Source: Hyphomicrobiales bacterium (lineage in GTDB: Bacteria > Pseudomonadota > Alphaproteobacteria > Rhizobiales > Aestuariivirgaceae). Taken from it: a DNA stretch of 6,802 nt. The stretch lies in contig JAHFPK010000150.1 in assembly GCA_023266715.1 (NCBI GenBank), positions 1 through 6,802 on the forward strand, given 5' to 3'. Positions 1 through 6,456 of the stretch are shown one piece after another. The translations under genes were made by a program, and so were the position numbers. The first letter of the stretch is position 1. The number at the start of each line of letters is the position of its first letter. The notes below the pieces were generated by a model, which ran no database searches, had not been told where the DNA came from, and saw only the letters and a list, made by a program, of their open reading frames with translations.

Positions 1-88
1 CCGTCAGCGACGTCTTGCCGTGGTCAACATGGCCAATCGTGCCAATGTTGCAGTGCGGCTTGTCGCGTAGGAATTTCTCTTTGGCCAT
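1..88 (-). CDS. tuf: Elongation factor Tu, N-terminal fragment (runs off left edge)
   Basis: This is the first 29 codons of EF-Tu, the GTPase that delivers aminoacyl-tRNA to the ribosome A site in the cytoplasm. The translation starts MAKEKFLRDKPHCN and continues IGTIGHVDHGKTSLT, which contains the complete P-loop GHVDHGKT of translational GTPases. The ATG at 88-86 is the natural EF-Tu start. An AGGA about nine bases upstream is a suitable ribosome binding site. The rest of the gene lies beyond position 1. Two tRNA genes sit directly upstream in the same direction, as in the tufB operon of enterobacteria, so tuf is probably expressed from the promoter ahead of tRNA-Tyr. The PHCN variant is common in alphaproteobacterial EF-Tu. 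The identification is certain; whether a second tuf copy exists elsewhere cannot be seen. Confidence 0.97.
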   Translation of the reverse strand, partial: MAKEKFLRDKPHCNIGTIGHVDHGKTSLT

Positions 89-134
89 ATCTCAATATCC
101 TGTTTTCAAACTTTAGGCTGGCTCGCCAAGCGTA

Positions 135-150
135 GCTCGCGTCAGCGAGC
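135..150. other. Small hairpin in the tRNA-Gly/tuf spacer
   Basis: A perfect 6-bp inverted repeat, GCTCGC then GCGAGC, is separated by the four bases GTCA and lies between tRNA-Gly and the tuf start. A second GCTCGC at 121-126 could pair with the same GCGAGC arm, so two alternative foldings are possible. No T-run follows it, so it does not look like a terminator. It may help RNase processing that separates the tRNA from the tuf mRNA; that role is inference only. Confidence 0.4.
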
Positions 151-156
151 GTAGAT

Positions 157-230
157 TGGAGCGGGTGAAGGGAATCGAACCCTCGTATTCAGCTTGGAAG
201 GCTGCTGCTCTACCATTGAGCTACACCCGC
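157..230 (-). tRNA. tRNA-Gly (anticodon TCC)
   Basis: The minus strand reads as a full 74-nt tRNA with the 3' CCA encoded. The acceptor stem pairs GCGGGTG with CACCCGC, the discriminator base is U, the D arm contains AGCTCAATGGTAGAGC, and the T arm contains GGTTCGATTCC. The anticodon loop is CTTCCAA with anticodon TCC, complementary to 196-198, which reads GGA/GGG glycine codons. It lies between tRNA-Tyr and tuf in the same orientation and is probably cut from a common transcript. Confidence 0.97.
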
Positions 231-299
231 CTTATAACCTCTTGTAAACAAACCTCTTTTCACTTCACCTGTCGCGCATCCGGCCCGCTCCCCAAGCGA

Positions 300-384
300 T
301 GGTGGGGGAGGTAGGACTCGAACCTACGAAGGCGAAGCCAGCGGATTTACAGTCCGCCCCCTTTGCCACTCGGGACACTCCCCC
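300..384 (-). tRNA. tRNA-Tyr (anticodon GTA)
   Basis: This is an 85-nt class II tRNA on the minus strand with encoded CCA. The acceptor stem GGGGGAG pairs with CTCCCCC and the discriminator is A. The anticodon loop CTGTAAA carries anticodon GTA (complement of 348-350). A long variable arm follows the anticodon stem (CTGGCTTCGCCTTCG region), as expected for bacterial tyrosine tRNA, and the T loop is GGTTCGAGTCC. It is the first gene of the tRNA-Tyr/tRNA-Gly/tuf unit; about 69 bases separate it from tRNA-Gly. Confidence 0.97.
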
Positions 385-416
385 GATTCGCTGATGAACA
401 AGCCAAACGCCAACAA

Positions 417-435
417 GCCCGGGTTTCGCCCGGGC
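417..435. other. Strong GC hairpin in the leader ahead of tRNA-Tyr
   Basis: GCCCGGG and CCCGGGC form a perfect 7-bp stem around the five-base loop TTTCG. It sits between the predicted promoter and the 5' end of tRNA-Tyr, so it would be transcribed in the leader. No T-run follows on either strand, so it is not a standard intrinsic terminator. It could be a processing or stabilising element of the stable-RNA leader; function is inference. Confidence 0.5.
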
Positions 436-450
436 CCTTAAGTGAGGCGC

Positions 451-479
451 TGTATGCCGGGGTTAAGGGGGTAAGTCAA
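451..479 (-). promoter_or_regulatory. Predicted sigma-70-type promoter for tRNA-Tyr/tRNA-Gly/tuf
   Basis: Read on the minus strand, TTGACT (479-474) is followed after exactly 17 bases by CATACA (456-451). This is a close -35 match and a moderate -10 match. The bases just after the -10 are GCGCC, a GC-rich discriminator of the kind found at stable-RNA promoters under stringent (ppGpp) control. Position, spacing and orientation fit a promoter for the tRNA genes and probably tuf. The boxes are seen; activity and stringent regulation are inferred. Confidence 0.6.
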
Positions 480-513
480 CGATGAAAAACGGGAAATCCC
501 CCTAAACCTTCCT

Positions 514-566
514 AGCCCTCACCCCTTCGTGGGAGAGGGTCCGGTAAAGCCAAGGGCGAGGGGCAA
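514..566. repeat. Dispersed GC-rich palindromic element (REP-like)
   Basis: This block resembles the CCCTC...GAGGG intergenic elements scattered through many proteobacterial genomes. It has an outer arm CCCTC (516-520) matched by GAGGG (558-562), a separate inner motif ACCCCTTCGTGGGAGAGGGT that is itself partly self-complementary, and the CGGTAAAGCCAAGGGCGAGG tail often seen with such elements. When translated it gives low-complexity strings (LPDPLPRRGEG), typical of false ORFs across these repeats. It lies between the catabolic operon and the tRNA operon. It could help to terminate the former or stabilise its mRNA, but only copy number across the genome would establish it as a repeat family. 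Confidence 0.6.
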
Positions 567-940
567 CCGGCCTGACCGCGCATCTTGAGAACGACGCAAC
601 CATGGCTGCCATGGGTGAGCGCATGCGGGGTGCCGCATGGGGACTCAACAATTTTGCGCTGGGGTTCATCGGACGCGGTTTCGGCTGCGCCTTCTTTGCC
701 AATGGTGAAGCCTGCCGGGATGCCATGGGCAATGCGGGCGAACTCGGAATGCTGCCCATTGAAATATTCGGGACCGGCATTCCCGGCATCAACACGCTTG
801 AGTGGTTGTTCCCTCTCGAAGGCCTTTGCCGCAGGCTCGACTTCAATTCGGCAGATGAGAAAATTCATGAGAAGCTCACATACGCTCCCCGCGGGGCCGG
901 AATCGCCTTGTCCGGCTGGATCAGAGATGCCGCTTAGCTC
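567..940. other. Unassigned 374-base region with two competing antisense ORFs
   Basis: No recognised gene was found here. A plus-strand ORF (602-937, 111 codons, beginning MAAMGERMRG) is glycine- and phenylalanine-rich and would end three bases from the stop of the racemase gene. A minus-strand frame is open from just after the racemase stop, has an ATG at 868 and ends inside the palindromic element at 512 (118 codons, beginning MNFLICRIEV). The two are exact mirror frames, so purine-pyrimidine periodicity cannot choose between them. A hand count gives GC of about 67, 59 and 51 percent at the three phases. That slightly favours the plus ORF by third-position GC, whereas amino acid composition favours the minus one. 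Neither has a convincing ribosome binding site. A decayed gene is also possible. The short palindrome CCCCGCGGGG lies at 887-896 and a 6-bp inverted repeat at 896-916. Confidence 0.35.
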
Positions 941-2695
941 TCACAAGATGCGCTTTCCAAAGGCCGATAAGATGAAATGGGTGGTCGTGGCTCCGACCCG
1001 GGGCTCGAGCGTTGCCGGAAGCGGCGAGACATCCATAGAGATCATTTTGCCCGAAGTGGCGACCGCTTCCATCACCTGATGAGTTTCGCGCACGGTGATG
1101 CCGCCTGAGCCTTCGATGCTGCCCGGAATTTCCGTGACGGTTGGCGAATAGCTGACATGAATGCCCCTCGTTCCAGCCGAAGCTATGCGGATGGCTTCAC
1201 GCATGACTTCACGGATGCCGGTCGCATCAATCTCCACCATGGTGAACACGGTGATGCGCGAGGTTTTAAGGAAAGTGGCGTCTTCAGCACTGGCTTCGCG
1301 CAATCCCACGAGCACGACATTTTCCGGCGACAGGTGGGATTTCAAGGCAGATAACTTGTTTTTCAGAATGTCATGGGGTGCATGACTATCAATCCAGATC
1401 AGGCCGATCTCGTCTTTTTCAGACGCGGCCCATTGCAGAGCCTCGCCAACAATGCCGCGGTCTTCGCTCGCAAAAAGTGCAATGGCTCCTGATGAAGGCC
1501 TGTTTGAAACTTCGAAACCAATCGCCTGCAATTTTCCTGTCAGCGACTGCGCTTTCAGCACCCTAGCAGATTCCAGCGTGGAAATGATGGCCGCGCGTTT
1601 CTGTGTGGGTGTAACTTCCGCATCATGCATGGGGGCTTTCTCCACATATTCCGATGTCATGACCGCCAGCATGGCACCATAGTTCAGGCGGAAATCCACA
1701 CGGTCACCAACCTGCAATGGCGGCTTCGCATCGGTGAGATCGAGCACGAGATGATCGCTCGAAGCGCCCAGCACCCGGACGCCGGGATTGATGGGCGTCA
1801 TGCCTTCGACCATCACATCTTCCCGGCCAATATTGGCAATGCCGCGTAGGCGGTCACCCTCGTCTGTGAAATATGGCTTTTGCCCAAAGGCATCCACTCC
1901 GGATTTGCCGATAGGCATGGAGGGCTTGGTTTTCACTTCCAGCAATTCACCGGAAAGCCGGAAGGCATCACAGTCAAGTTCTTCCCAAGGCTGCTCAAGG
2001 AAAGTATCGCGCCCGCCTTGCAGGATGGCTTCGCCGATGCGCAGGTTGTTGATGCCCTTCGGCATGCCGCCGGCAAGCAGGAGGGGCAGAGAAGAAGAGT
2101 TGCCACCCGACACCCAGTCAAGCCGCAAGCCCGTGAGGCGCTCGACCTTGTAGGCATGGGCTTCAAGCTGACTGAGGTTTTCCCGAGTCGGCACAATGGC
2201 GCCAAAACAGGTGAGGTTCGTGCCAACACCCGCAACGCGCACGCCACGCATTTCCAGTATTTTCTCAATCGTAGGCAGAAGCTCATTGGGCCAGATGCCC
2301 TCGCGCAGATCGCCCAAATCGATCATCAGAATAATATCATGCACGCGGCCAAGCCGTTCGGCGATGCGTGCGAGTTCCCTGATGATGGTGAGTTCGGATT
2401 GCAGGCTGATTTCGACGGTGCGCACCACTTCCTCGGCGCGCGACAGTGGCGGGCTGCGCAGCAGCATGATGGGGCATTGAATGCCGCTATCGCGCAGCCG
2501 GCGGATATTTTCAAAGCGCGATTCAGCGATGCCCACAACGCCGCCACGCAACATGGCGCGCGCCACCTGCGGCATGCCACAGGTTCCCTTGGTGACACCA
2601 AACACCTGAATGCCCGATTGGGCGCAACGCTTCACCACGGCTTTCGCATTGCGCTCAATGCGGCTGAGATCAATGGTGATTTGCGGACCGGACAT
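941..2695 (-). CDS. Ornithine-racemase-like PLP racemase fused to a degenerate arginase-like domain
   Basis: Residues 1-355 are a fold-type III PLP racemase close to the alanine/ornithine racemase (Orr/YhfX) family. The predicted PLP lysine is K36 in VFGVTKGTCG, followed by IAESRFENIRRL (56-67), MIDLGDLREGIW (124-135), GTNLTCFGAIVPT (158-170), SGGNSSSLPLL (196-206) and NNLRIGEAIL (216-225). The expected family end is at NYGAMLAVMTSEYVEK. It should interconvert L and D forms of an amino acid, perhaps a basic one. Residues about 366-584 are extra and align by eye with arginase/agmatinase: GLIWIDSHAPHD corresponds to the WxDAHxD motif, VSYSPTVTEIPG...GGITVRE to SFDVDxxDP...GGLTYRE, and the end is FGKRIL. 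D436 and H438 remain, but the third Asp is P440, the DVD aspartates are S517 and T519, and the GGDHS histidine is absent, so hydrolysis is unlikely. The ATG has AGGA upstream and lies 8 nt after the dehydrogenase stop. Substrate is unproven. Confidence 0.9.
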   Translation of the reverse strand: MSGPQITIDLSRIERNAKAVVKRCAQSGIQVFGVTKGTCGMPQVARAMLRGGVVGIAESRFENIRRLRDSGIQCPIMLLRSPPLSRAEEVVRTVEISLQSELTIIRELARIAERLGRVHDIILMIDLGDLREGIWPNELLPTIEKILEMRGVRVAGVGTNLTCFGAIVPTRENLSQLEAHAYKVERLTGLRLDWVSGGNSSSLPLLLAGGMPKGINNLRIGEAILQGGRDTFLEQPWEELDCDAFRLSGELLEVKTKPSMPIGKSGVDAFGQKPYFTDEGDRLRGIANIGREDVMVEGMTPINPGVRVLGASSDHLVLDLTDAKPPLQVGDRVDFRLNYGAMLAVMTSEYVEKAPMHDAEVTPTQKRAAIISTLESARVLKAQSLTGKLQAIGFEVSNRPSSGAIALFASEDRGIVGEALQWAASEKDEIGLIWIDSHAPHDILKNKLSALKSHLSPENVVLVGLREASAEDATFLKTSRITVFTMVEIDATGIREVMREAIRIASAGTRGIHVSYSPTVTEIPGSIEGSGGITVRETHQVMEAVATSGKMISMDVSPLPATLEPRVGATTTHFILSAFGKRIL

Positions 2696-2703
2696 CTTGT
2701 TTC

Positions 2704-3951
2704 CTAGTTCTGGTACAGCAGGCCCTGCGGATCGATTTCAGGTTTTCGCCCCGCCACGAGATCGCTCACAAATTTCCCGGAACCACAGGCCATGGTCCAG
2801 CCGACATGACCGTGGCCCGTATCAAGATAGAGATTTGAATAGCGCGCGCGGCCATGGACGGGCACGGAATTTGGCATCATAGGCCTGAAGCCCGCCCAAA
2901 GCTCCGCCTTGCTTTCATCAATCAAACCGGGGAATAGGTCGTGGGCCGTCTTGAACAGGGCGTTGAAGTCAGATGGCTTGTGGCTGCGGTCAAAGCCTGC
3001 AAATTCCGCCGTCGATGCCATGCGCAAACGATTGCCAAGGCGCGAGTAGGCAATGAGCCTGTCTTCATCGACGCCGCCCATGGTCGGCCCCTCATTGCCG
3101 CCAATTGGCATCGTGGCGGTGTATCCCTTGACGGGGTATACGGGGAGATCAATGCCAAGCTTGCGGCCCATGAGACCGCTTTCCGGCCCGAGGGAAAGCA
3201 CCACGGCATCGCAGGGCGTGGCGCCCTTGCTGGTTTTTACGGCGCGCACGGCATTGTCTTCGATGTCAAGGCCTTCAACAGTGGTGTCATAAACAAATTT
3301 CACACCGAGATTTTTGCTCGACCAATCGGCGAGTGAGCGCACGAAAAGGCGCGAGTCACCTGTCTGATCCATTGGCGAATAAATGCCACCTGCGAGTTGG
3401 TCTTTCACGGCGGCAAGGCCCGGTTCGATTTCGACAAGCCTGTCACGGTTGGCGATTTCAATTTCCAGGCCGCGGTCGGCGATGAACTGCATGTGCTTGG
3501 CGCCAGCATCGAAGCTTGCCTGCGAGCGGTAGAAATAGACGATGCCCTTGCGCCGCTCATCGTAGGTGATGCCGGTTGCTTCCGAGATTTCATTGATGCA
3601 TTGGCGCGCATAGAAGGCGAGCCGGAGCTTCACCGCCGTATTGGCATGGGCCCGGGCCGTGGTGCATTGGGCGAGGAAACGCAGGGTCCATATGATGAAT
3701 TGCGGATCAAGGCTGAAATGAACTTTGATGCCGAGGCCCGGCGTGTAAAGCGACTTAATGAAAGTGGTGAGTGCGGCAGGCGAGGCCCAGGCGGTGGAGT
3801 CACCGGGAGACACTAGTCCCGCATTGCTTTGGCTTGTGCCCATCGCTGAATCCGCATGGCGCTCGACAACCGTGACGTCGTGGCCATCTTTCGCCAAGTA
3901 ATAGGCCGCCGCCGTTCCGACAACGCCGGCGCCAAGCACCATGATTTTCAT
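2704..3951 (-). CDS. dadA: DadA-type FAD-dependent D-amino-acid dehydrogenase
   Basis: This 415-residue protein matches the D-amino-acid dehydrogenase small subunit family along its whole length. These enzymes oxidise D-amino acids to 2-oxo acids and ammonia, passing electrons from FAD to the respiratory chain at the inner face of the membrane. Visible marks are the N-terminal Rossmann motif GAGVVG (7-12) with the ribose-binding E30, TSQSNAGLVSPG (39-50), the family segments PVYPVKGY (270-277) and GFRPMMPNSVPVHGR (354-368), and the C-terminal FAD segment TGHGHVGWTMACGSG (378-392). No signal peptide is seen. The ATG overlaps the stop of the preceding gene as ATGA, with AAGGG about six bases upstream, so translation is probably coupled. 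The racemase follows at once, giving a racemise-then-oxidise pair like dadX-dadA. In this operon the substrate need not be alanine; an amine or N-modified amino acid oxidase role is possible. Confidence 0.93.
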   Translation of the reverse strand: MKIMVLGAGVVGTAAAYYLAKDGHDVTVVERHADSAMGTSQSNAGLVSPGDSTAWASPAALTTFIKSLYTPGLGIKVHFSLDPQFIIWTLRFLAQCTTARAHANTAVKLRLAFYARQCINEISEATGITYDERRKGIVYFYRSQASFDAGAKHMQFIADRGLEIEIANRDRLVEIEPGLAAVKDQLAGGIYSPMDQTGDSRLFVRSLADWSSKNLGVKFVYDTTVEGLDIEDNAVRAVKTSKGATPCDAVVLSLGPESGLMGRKLGIDLPVYPVKGYTATMPIGGNEGPTMGGVDEDRLIAYSRLGNRLRMASTAEFAGFDRSHKPSDFNALFKTAHDLFPGLIDESKAELWAGFRPMMPNSVPVHGRARYSNLYLDTGHGHVGWTMACGSGKFVSDLVAGRKPEIDPQGLLYQN

Positions 3952-4976
3952 AACGCACCCTTGGGAATGTGAACCCGTTTAAGCAGCGGCGCCCGGCCGA
4001 CGTTTGCTGTTTCATCAAAGCTGATGGTGTGGCTGCCTTCGGTGAAGACGGCGCAGGATTGCGGCCAGCGCGTGCCTGGCCAGATCAGTTCGGCGGAAGC
4101 CGTGGCAGGATAATACATCGCCGTATAGAGCGTGCCGTAGCCGCGGCCGTAGTTCGTTTGATAGACGGGCGGCAGCATGAAAGCCTTGAGCATGGCTTCC
4201 GCGTCTATGTTGTGATTGAGGGCGGCAGTGAGGGCCTGTTCGCGTTCCACGGATTTTGTCGCATCGGCATGGCGCTGCCATTCCACCTTGTGCTGGTGAT
4301 TGGTTGTCACCAAAAGGTTCACAACTTCCGTTTTGCGATCAGGGCTCACGAATACCGTGGCGTGATTTCCTTTCGCGTCCATGAGCGCCACGTTATAGGC
4401 CATGTGCACAGGGATACGCTTGAGCATTGCCACTGCTTCTGAAACCGTTCGCGCAAATTCCAGAACATAGCGGAGCATGATTGGGATTCCGAAACCCCTG
4501 CCCGATGTCGTGCGCCCGCCGAAGGCGAGTGACACGGCAAGGCCGTCCTCATTGATGCCATCGAGCACGCCCCACAAGCAATCTACCACTCCCAGCACGC
4601 GCTTGCCATTCAGCCGCGAGGCGAACCACGTGCCCTCGATAAGTTGCGGGCTGTAGTCATAATTGCGGATGAGAACCGGCGTTGGCCCCGCAACAATCGC
4701 CTGCGAACAGCCGCCGACATAAGTCGGCGGGCACCACATGGAGAGAAAACGCGCTTCCAGATCGCCGCCGCCCGCCATTTCAACAATCGCCTCATAGGCC
4801 GGCAACAATTCCGGCATGTGGGCCTTCAGGGACTTGAGGCTCGCCAGATAGGTTGGGCGTGAGCGTATGCCATCCCTGAGGAACCAGCGGCTATAGGCAT
4901 GCCAGTGGCGGTCATAGACGGTGCGCCATTTCGGCCCCGGCCTGTCTTCGGCAATCGCTTCAAACACAATATCCAT
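3948..4976 (-). CDS. C45-family Ntn-hydrolase / acyltransferase (6-APA acyltransferase-like)
   Basis: The 342-residue protein belongs to the peptidase C45 superfamily. This includes fungal acyl-CoA:6-aminopenicillanate acyltransferase and insect beta-alanyl-dopamine hydrolase, enzymes that make or break amide bonds after self-cleavage exposes an N-terminal cysteine. The cleavage site is visible as VGGC-SQAIV, which makes C90 the predicted nucleophile. Further family marks are RNYDYSP (104-110), WGVLDGINEDGLAVSLAFGGR (135-155, with N142), AYNVALMDAKGNHATVF (193-209) and TTNHQ (224-228). No signal peptide is seen, so a cytoplasmic site is likely. The start was taken as ATG 4976-4974, five bases after the upstream stop; a TTG three bases earlier (4979) would add one residue. 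The gene overlaps dadA by ATGA. Its place beside an ATP-grasp ligase suggests that it hydrolyses the amide formed by that ligase. The acyl group and amine are unknown. Confidence 0.87.
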   Translation of the reverse strand: MDIVFEAIAEDRPGPKWRTVYDRHWHAYSRWFLRDGIRSRPTYLASLKSLKAHMPELLPAYEAIVEMAGGGDLEARFLSMWCPPTYVGGCSQAIVAGPTPVLIRNYDYSPQLIEGTWFASRLNGKRVLGVVDCLWGVLDGINEDGLAVSLAFGGRTTSGRGFGIPIMLRYVLEFARTVSEAVAMLKRIPVHMAYNVALMDAKGNHATVFVSPDRKTEVVNLLVTTNHQHKVEWQRHADATKSVEREQALTAALNHNIDAEAMLKAFMLPPVYQTNYGRGYGTLYTAMYYPATASAELIWPGTRWPQSCAVFTEGSHTISFDETANVGRAPLLKRVHIPKGAL

Positions 4977-4981
4977 CAAAC

Positions 4982-6442
4982 CTACAATATCTTGAATGAA
5001 CCCGCAGCGGGAGCCTCTTCGCGCTGCGCTTCAACCAGCGGCTTTGCCGCATAGAGTTTCTTGATGCCGCGGATCCAGTTGCGCGCCCGGTCATTCAGGT
5101 CGAAATCATCGCCCATGACGCGGCCACGGGTGATGAGAATGCCGAGGTCGGCTCCTTCATAGCGGTAGTCGCCGGGGCCGGTGATGCGGAGGAAAAAGGC
5201 TTCACGCTCGGATTCAATCGCCTGACGGTCGTAGTCAAAACGGTCATAGGACACGGTGCCGTCAATCGCCATCTTGTAAACGCCGGTGGGTGGCGCGTTG
5301 GTGACGATGTCCACGTTTTCGCTGGTTGATTTGATCACCAGCTGTGACCATGAATCGATGAATTCCTTCTGGGCCCAGCGGGTGTTCAGTTCCTCAACAT
5401 CGATCTTGTATTTGAGGCCGCTGAATTCCATGAGGTGGAAGAGAAACAATGGCGCATCGGCATAGGCGAAGGCCGAGTGGTTGGTAATGGAACTTGCTCC
5501 GCAAATGCGCGGGTTGAGTTCGCCCAAATAAACTTCGCCATCCTTCTCGTCGATGAGGAAATCGAGATCGAAATAGCCGCGGTAACCTTCCTTGATCAGC
5601 TGGTTGCCGAAGCGGTAAGCCATGTCACGGGCTTTGTTGCGAATGCGTTCGGAAAAGGCACCGGGGAAAATTTCATTGCCGCACCAGCCGCCCTTATAGG
5701 GCGTCAATTCCTTGCGGCCCACCACTTCAGTGAGCAGCGGCCCGACAAGCGTGCCTGAGCGCGTGGCGCAGGCTTCCATGGTCGCGCCCCGGCACTTGAT
5801 GCGCTTCATGATCTTCACTTCGCTTTCGGCGCCAAGCTCCTTGGCGTGGCGGTCATATTCCTGTTCGTTGGAAATGAAGAACGTCGTGTGGCCAGAATCG
5901 CCGAAAGCCGTCTGCACCACGAGGTCAGTGCCGATTCCTGCCTTCTTGGCGGATGTCATCAATTGCTCAAAGGTCTTGGCAGGGCCAAGCGTATTGGGAA
6001 CGGACGCCACCTTCGCCTTGTTGCCGATGCGCACGGTTTCCATCTTGTTGTCGCAGCGCTGGCGGAGCTTGGCCTTGGGAAACCACACCTCAAGGCCAAT
6101 GTCCTTGCAGATCGCTTCCGTTTCCTCATCGAACATCAGGAAGGTGGCCACCGGCTTGCCACCGCGGCGCTGAACCTGGTCCACCACATCCTTGTGCTGG
6201 AGCAGATAATTGTTGATGTCCTCAATCGATTCAAATTCCGCGTGCGGCTGCCTTGACGGCACGATCACCTTGGGGTGCCGGCCATCAAAGCAATCGATGT
6301 AGCTGACGAACTTGAAATTCCGCACCCATTGGTCAATGCCGAGCAGATTGAAATTGGTGGCCGAAATGAAATAGATCGGCCGCTCATTGCGGTGCATGAC
6401 CACGCGAAGGTCCGAGACATTGCGGATGGTTTTGATTTGCAT
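4982..6442 (-). CDS. ATP-grasp ligase of unknown substrate
   Basis: A 486-residue ATP-grasp protein, a class that activates a carboxylate as acyl phosphate and joins it to an amine. The N-terminal ~120 residues look like the pre-grasp domain. KLRQRCDNK (125-133) leads into the ATP-binding part. DLVVQTAFGDSGHTTFFI (173-190) holds the glycine-rich lid loop, IMKRIKCRG (211-219) follows, and GYFDLDFLI (289-297) plus GELNPRICGASS (307-318) supply the Mg-binding E308 and N310 and the conserved R312. No biotin carboxylase C-terminal signature or carrier domain was recognised, so the generic label biotin carboxylase would be misleading. A ~150-residue C-terminal region is unassigned. AAGGGGAG just before the ATG is a strong ribosome binding site. 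The gene starts 14 nt after the aldehyde dehydrogenase stop and ends five nt before the C45 gene. An amino-acid or polyamine ligase is the best inference. Confidence 0.88.
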   Translation of the reverse strand: MQIKTIRNVSDLRVVMHRNERPIYFISATNFNLLGIDQWVRNFKFVSYIDCFDGRHPKVIVPSRQPHAEFESIEDINNYLLQHKDVVDQVQRRGGKPVATFLMFDEETEAICKDIGLEVWFPKAKLRQRCDNKMETVRIGNKAKVASVPNTLGPAKTFEQLMTSAKKAGIGTDLVVQTAFGDSGHTTFFISNEQEYDRHAKELGAESEVKIMKRIKCRGATMEACATRSGTLVGPLLTEVVGRKELTPYKGGWCGNEIFPGAFSERIRNKARDMAYRFGNQLIKEGYRGYFDLDFLIDEKDGEVYLGELNPRICGASSITNHSAFAYADAPLFLFHLMEFSGLKYKIDVEELNTRWAQKEFIDSWSQLVIKSTSENVDIVTNAPPTGVYKMAIDGTVSYDRFDYDRQAIESEREAFFLRITGPGDYRYEGADLGILITRGRVMGDDFDLNDRARNWIRGIKKLYAAKPLVEAQREEAPAAGSFKIL

Positions 6443-6456
6443 TTTCTCCCCTTAAT

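Noticed and set aside
887..916. Possible intrinsic terminator from CCCCGCGGGG and the adjacent GCCGGA/TCCGGC inverted repeat
   Set aside because: The first has no loop, the second has a weak 6-bp stem with a 9-base loop, and neither is followed by a T-run on the minus strand.
585..1079. Plus-strand 164-codon ORF crossing the racemase 3' end
   Set aside because: Serine/proline/alanine-rich composition and overlap with the well-supported end of the racemase gene (FGKRIL) mark it as a shadow frame.
941..2695. Active arginase or agmatinase activity for the C-terminal domain
   Set aside because: Four of the six metal ligands expected for ureohydrolases are replaced or missing, so hydrolysis of arginine is improbable.
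1880..2707. Plus-strand 275-codon ORF opposite the racemase gene
   Set aside because: It is histidine- and glycine-rich in the way of mirror-frame shadows, has no recognisable motif, and is fully antisense to a gene with clear family motifs.
4982..6442. Biotin carboxylase or carbamoyl-phosphate synthase annotation for the ATP-grasp gene
   Set aside because: The ATP-grasp core motifs are present, but I see no biotin-carboxylase C-terminal domain signature and no accompanying carrier protein gene in this operon.
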